Assembly (NCBI GenBank): GCA_945901035.1
Contig: CAMDKN010000061.1
Location: forward strand, 1 to 7,253
Reading direction: 5' to 3'
DNA: 7,253 bases
DNA from: Gulosibacter massiliensis
GTDB lineage: Bacteria; Actinomycetota; Actinomycetes; Actinomycetales; Microbacteriaceae
In this document: positions 5,879 to 7,253 of the stretch, piece by piece
Layout: each line of letters begins with the position of its first letter
Position numbering within the stretch: the first letter of the stretch is position 1
Made by a program: the position numbers and the translations under genes
The notes under the pieces: model-generated
Databases searched by the model: none
Seen by the model: the letters and a program-made list of their open reading frames with translations, nothing else
What the model was told of the DNA's origin: nothing

Positions 5879-6901
5879 TTAGTACTCGAATGCCGTCGTG
5901 TACCCGTTCATCGCGGGCTGACCACCGAGGTGCGCGTACAGAACGCGACTGCCCTCGGGGAAGTAGCCTTCTCGAACCAGGTCAATCATCGCGGCCATCG
6001 ACTTGCCTTCGTAGACCGGGTCGGTAATCATCCCGTCCATTCGAGCCGCGAGTTCGATGGCCTCGATGGTGCGTGGGCCGGCGATTCCGTAGATTCCGTC
6101 GTGCCAACGATCGAAGAGAACGATTTCGTCATCGCGGATTTCTCGGCCGAGTTCGATGCCGGCCGCCGTGCGCCGCGCGATACGTGCGATCTGGTCTCGT
6201 GTTTTCTCGACCGTCGCGGACGCGTCGATGCCCAGCACCGTCTGGGCGCGGTCGGAGTGGGCAAAGCCGGCAATCATTCCGCCCTGAGTCGACCCCGTTA
6301 CGGAACACACGATAACGTTGTCGAACGCGAAGCCAAGTTCTTTCTCTTGGTCCTCCACTTCAAAGGCCCACCCCGCAAAACCGTGACCGCCGAGTTCGTG
6401 ATCGGACGCTCCGGCGGGAATCGCATAGGGCTTGCCCCCTCGAGCCTCGACCGATGCGATCGCGTCCTCCCAGGACTTACGGAACCCGATGTCGAATCCG
6501 GAATCATCGAGCCGAACATCGGCCCCCATGATCCGACTGAGCAGGATGTTGCCCGTTTTCTCGTAATTCACTTCGTCCCAGTCGACCCAGTGTTCCTGGA
6601 CCAAAACGGCACGCAGTCCCATCTTGGCGGCAACCGCTGCGACCTGGCGGGTGTGATTCGATTGGACACCGCCGATGGACACGAGGGTGTCGCAGCCCTG
6701 GTTGAGTGCCTCCGCGACGAGGTACTCCAACTTGCGCGTCTTGTTACCGCCGAACGCGATCCCCGAATTGACGTCTTCGCGCTTCGCCCACAATTCGACT
6801 TTTCCGCCGAGGTGTTCGGTCAGACGGTCCAGTCGGTGAACCGGGGACGGTCCAAATCGAAGGTTGAGCCGCGGGGTGTTCTCCAGTGCGATGCGCGTCA
6901 T
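5879..6901 (-). CDS. acdS: 1-aminocyclopropane-1-carboxylate deaminase
   Basis: This PLP enzyme of 340 residues cleaves the plant ethylene precursor ACC to ammonia and 2-oxobutyrate in the cytosol. It matches the AcdS family end to end. The PLP lysine is Lys54 in [10 protein letters not shown] (51-60) and the Ser nucleophile position is Ser81 in GGVQSN (77-82). The PLP phosphate loop is probably SVTGSTQGG (200-208). Tyr297-Glu298 sit in DPVYEGKSM, and Leu325 is in YAHLGG. The Glu/Leu pair is what separates ACC deaminase from D-cysteine desulfhydrase, which has other residues there, so true ACC deaminase is the better call. Residue numbers run 3 higher than in the Pseudomonas enzyme. One departure is His83 in QSNHTRQ, where AcdS usually has Gln. 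ATG 6901 has AGAAGGA 9 bases upstream (6917-6911). No AcdR-type Lrp regulator is adjacent. The gene lies 62 bases downstream of the hemolysin III gene and may be partly cotranscribed with it. Confidence 0.93.
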   Translation of the reverse strand: MTRIALENTPRLNLRFGPSPVHRLDRLTEHLGGKVELWAKREDVNSGIAFGGNKTRKLEYLVAEALNQGCDTLVSIGGVQSNHTRQVAAVAAKMGLRAVLVQEHWVDWDEVNYEKTGNILLSRIMGADVRLDDSGFDIGFRKSWEDAIASVEARGGKPYAIPAGASDHELGGHGFAGWAFEVEDQEKELGFAFDNVIVCSVTGSTQGGMIAGFAHSDRAQTVLGIDASATVEKTRDQIARIARRTAAGIELGREIRDDEIVLFDRWHDGIYGIAGPRTIEAIELAARMDGMITDPVYEGKSMAAMIDLVREGYFPEGSRVLYAHLGGQPAMNGYTTAFEY

Positions 6902-6910
6902 GGCGATGAA

Positions 6911-6942
6911 TCCTTCTAGTAGTGGGTGGTCACACCATTATT
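6911..6942 (-). promoter_or_regulatory. Ribosome site and possible -10 of acdS
   Basis: On the minus strand AGAAGGA (6917-6911) is a good ribosome site for ATG 6901. AATAAT (6942-6937) resembles a -10 box, but no clear -35 lies 16-18 bases above it, so an own promoter for acdS is only possible. The 62-base gap holds nothing else I can support. Confidence 0.35.
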
Positions 6943-6963
6943 CCGCGACACACGGGAGGTTGG

Positions 6964-7253
6964 CTAACGGTTCACGGGATTCATCGCGATCAACAACACC
7001 GCAGACCAGTGGCACAGGAACGCGACGACGGTCAGGACATGAAAGATCTCGTGGAATCCGAACACACCGGGAAAAGGATTCGGTCGCTGCAATCCGTAAA
7101 TAACAGCACCCACTGAATAGGCGAGGCCGCCCAGAATCACGAGAATCGTCATCGGAACATTGACCGCGAATAATTGCGGCATGTACCAGACGCTCGCCCA
7201 GCCGAGAGCGAGGTACAGCGGAACGTACAACCAACGCGGAGCACCCAACCAGA
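6964..7253 (-). CDS. trhA: Hemolysin III / TrhA (PAQR family) membrane protein, C-terminal part
   Basis: The frame is open at the right edge and ends at TAG 6966-6964, so about 96 C-terminal residues are visible and the start lies outside the window. The fragment has three or more hydrophobic segments (around LYVPLYLALGW, VPMTILVILGGLAYSVGAVIY and VLTVVAFLCHW), as in the last helices of this seven-helix family. The diagnostic stretch is RPNPFPGVFGFHEIFH, whose HxxxH plus a further His in the final helix (FLCHW) are the metal-binding histidines of the PAQR fold. Bacterial members are integral membrane proteins linked to membrane-lipid or fluidity homeostasis, despite the old 'hemolysin' name. 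No hydrolase activity can be claimed from this fragment. It shares a strand with acdS but has no obvious functional link to it. Confidence 0.91.
   Translation of the reverse strand, partial: WLGAPRWLYVPLYLALGWASVWYMPQLFAVNVPMTILVILGGLAYSVGAVIYGLQRPNPFPGVFGFHEIFHVLTVVAFLCHWSAVLLIAMNPVNR

Noticed and set aside
5879..6901. D-cysteine desulfhydrase as the identity of the PLP enzyme
   Set aside because: Glu298 and Leu325, the residues that mark ACC deaminase, are present, and similarity to AcdS runs the full length. The His83 variant alone is not enough to overturn this.
5930..6919. 329-codon + strand open frame opposite acdS
   Set aside because: It spans almost exactly the acdS coding region in antisense. 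Its translation has no recognisable domain and is rich in Arg, Gly and Asp as expected from a GC-biased complement, and no ribosome site was found. acdS itself is unmistakable.
6964..7253. A haemolysin toxin
   Set aside because: The name is historical. The visible motifs are those of the PAQR/TrhA membrane homeostasis family, which is widespread in non-pathogens.
1..7253. Mobile element, CRISPR array, prophage or RNA gene
   Set aside because: I found no transposase or integrase, no regularly spaced repeats and no tRNA-like cloverleaf or rRNA segment. Codon style looks even across the genes.

Overview
The window looks like a chromosomal stretch from an actinobacterium. It is moderately GC-rich, with GTG starts mixed with ATG, purine-rich ribosome binding sites and mostly short intergenic gaps. 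Protein style (the hemolysin III/TrhA tail, the CUT2-type transporter, the XRE-cupin regulator) would fit Microbacteriaceae or a relative, but that placement is an inference and could be wrong. There are seven protein-coding genes, two of them cut by the window edges. I see no tRNA, rRNA, CRISPR array, insertion sequence or prophage gene.

Layout. Positions 1-228 (+) are the 3' end of a periplasmic-type sugar-binding protein. After a 92-base gap holding a 16-bp hairpin with a GAGA loop comes one large gene (321-2834, +). It fuses a double ATPase of the RbsA type to an RbsC-type permease in a single 837-residue chain. Facing it, and separated by only 14 bases, is a two-gene minus-strand operon: an EboE-like TIM-barrel protein (4933-3734) followed 3 bases later by a beta-hydroxyacid dehydrogenase (3730-2849). 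The stop codons of the fusion gene and the dehydrogenase sit in opposite arms of one shared hairpin, which is followed by a T5 run on the minus strand. The operon is divergent from an XRE-cupin regulator (5106-5831, +). The 172 bases between them hold several inverted repeats. Convergent with the regulator is acdS, a 1-aminocyclopropane-1-carboxylate (ACC) deaminase (6901-5879, -). At the right edge is the C-terminal part of a hemolysin III/TrhA membrane protein (7253-6964, -).

How it may work together. The binding protein and the fused transporter should import a small polar compound, probably a sugar or polyol. The TIM-barrel protein and the dehydrogenase look like a two-step isomerase/epimerase plus oxidoreductase unit acting on such a compound. 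The cupin domain of the divergent regulator is a plausible ligand sensor for it. This regulator-TIM barrel-dehydrogenase-transporter set is the best candidate here for an uncharacterised system. The EboE family is known mainly from the six-gene ebo cluster linked to metabolite trafficking, and no other ebo gene is visible here. acdS and trhA are probably neighbours with separate functions.
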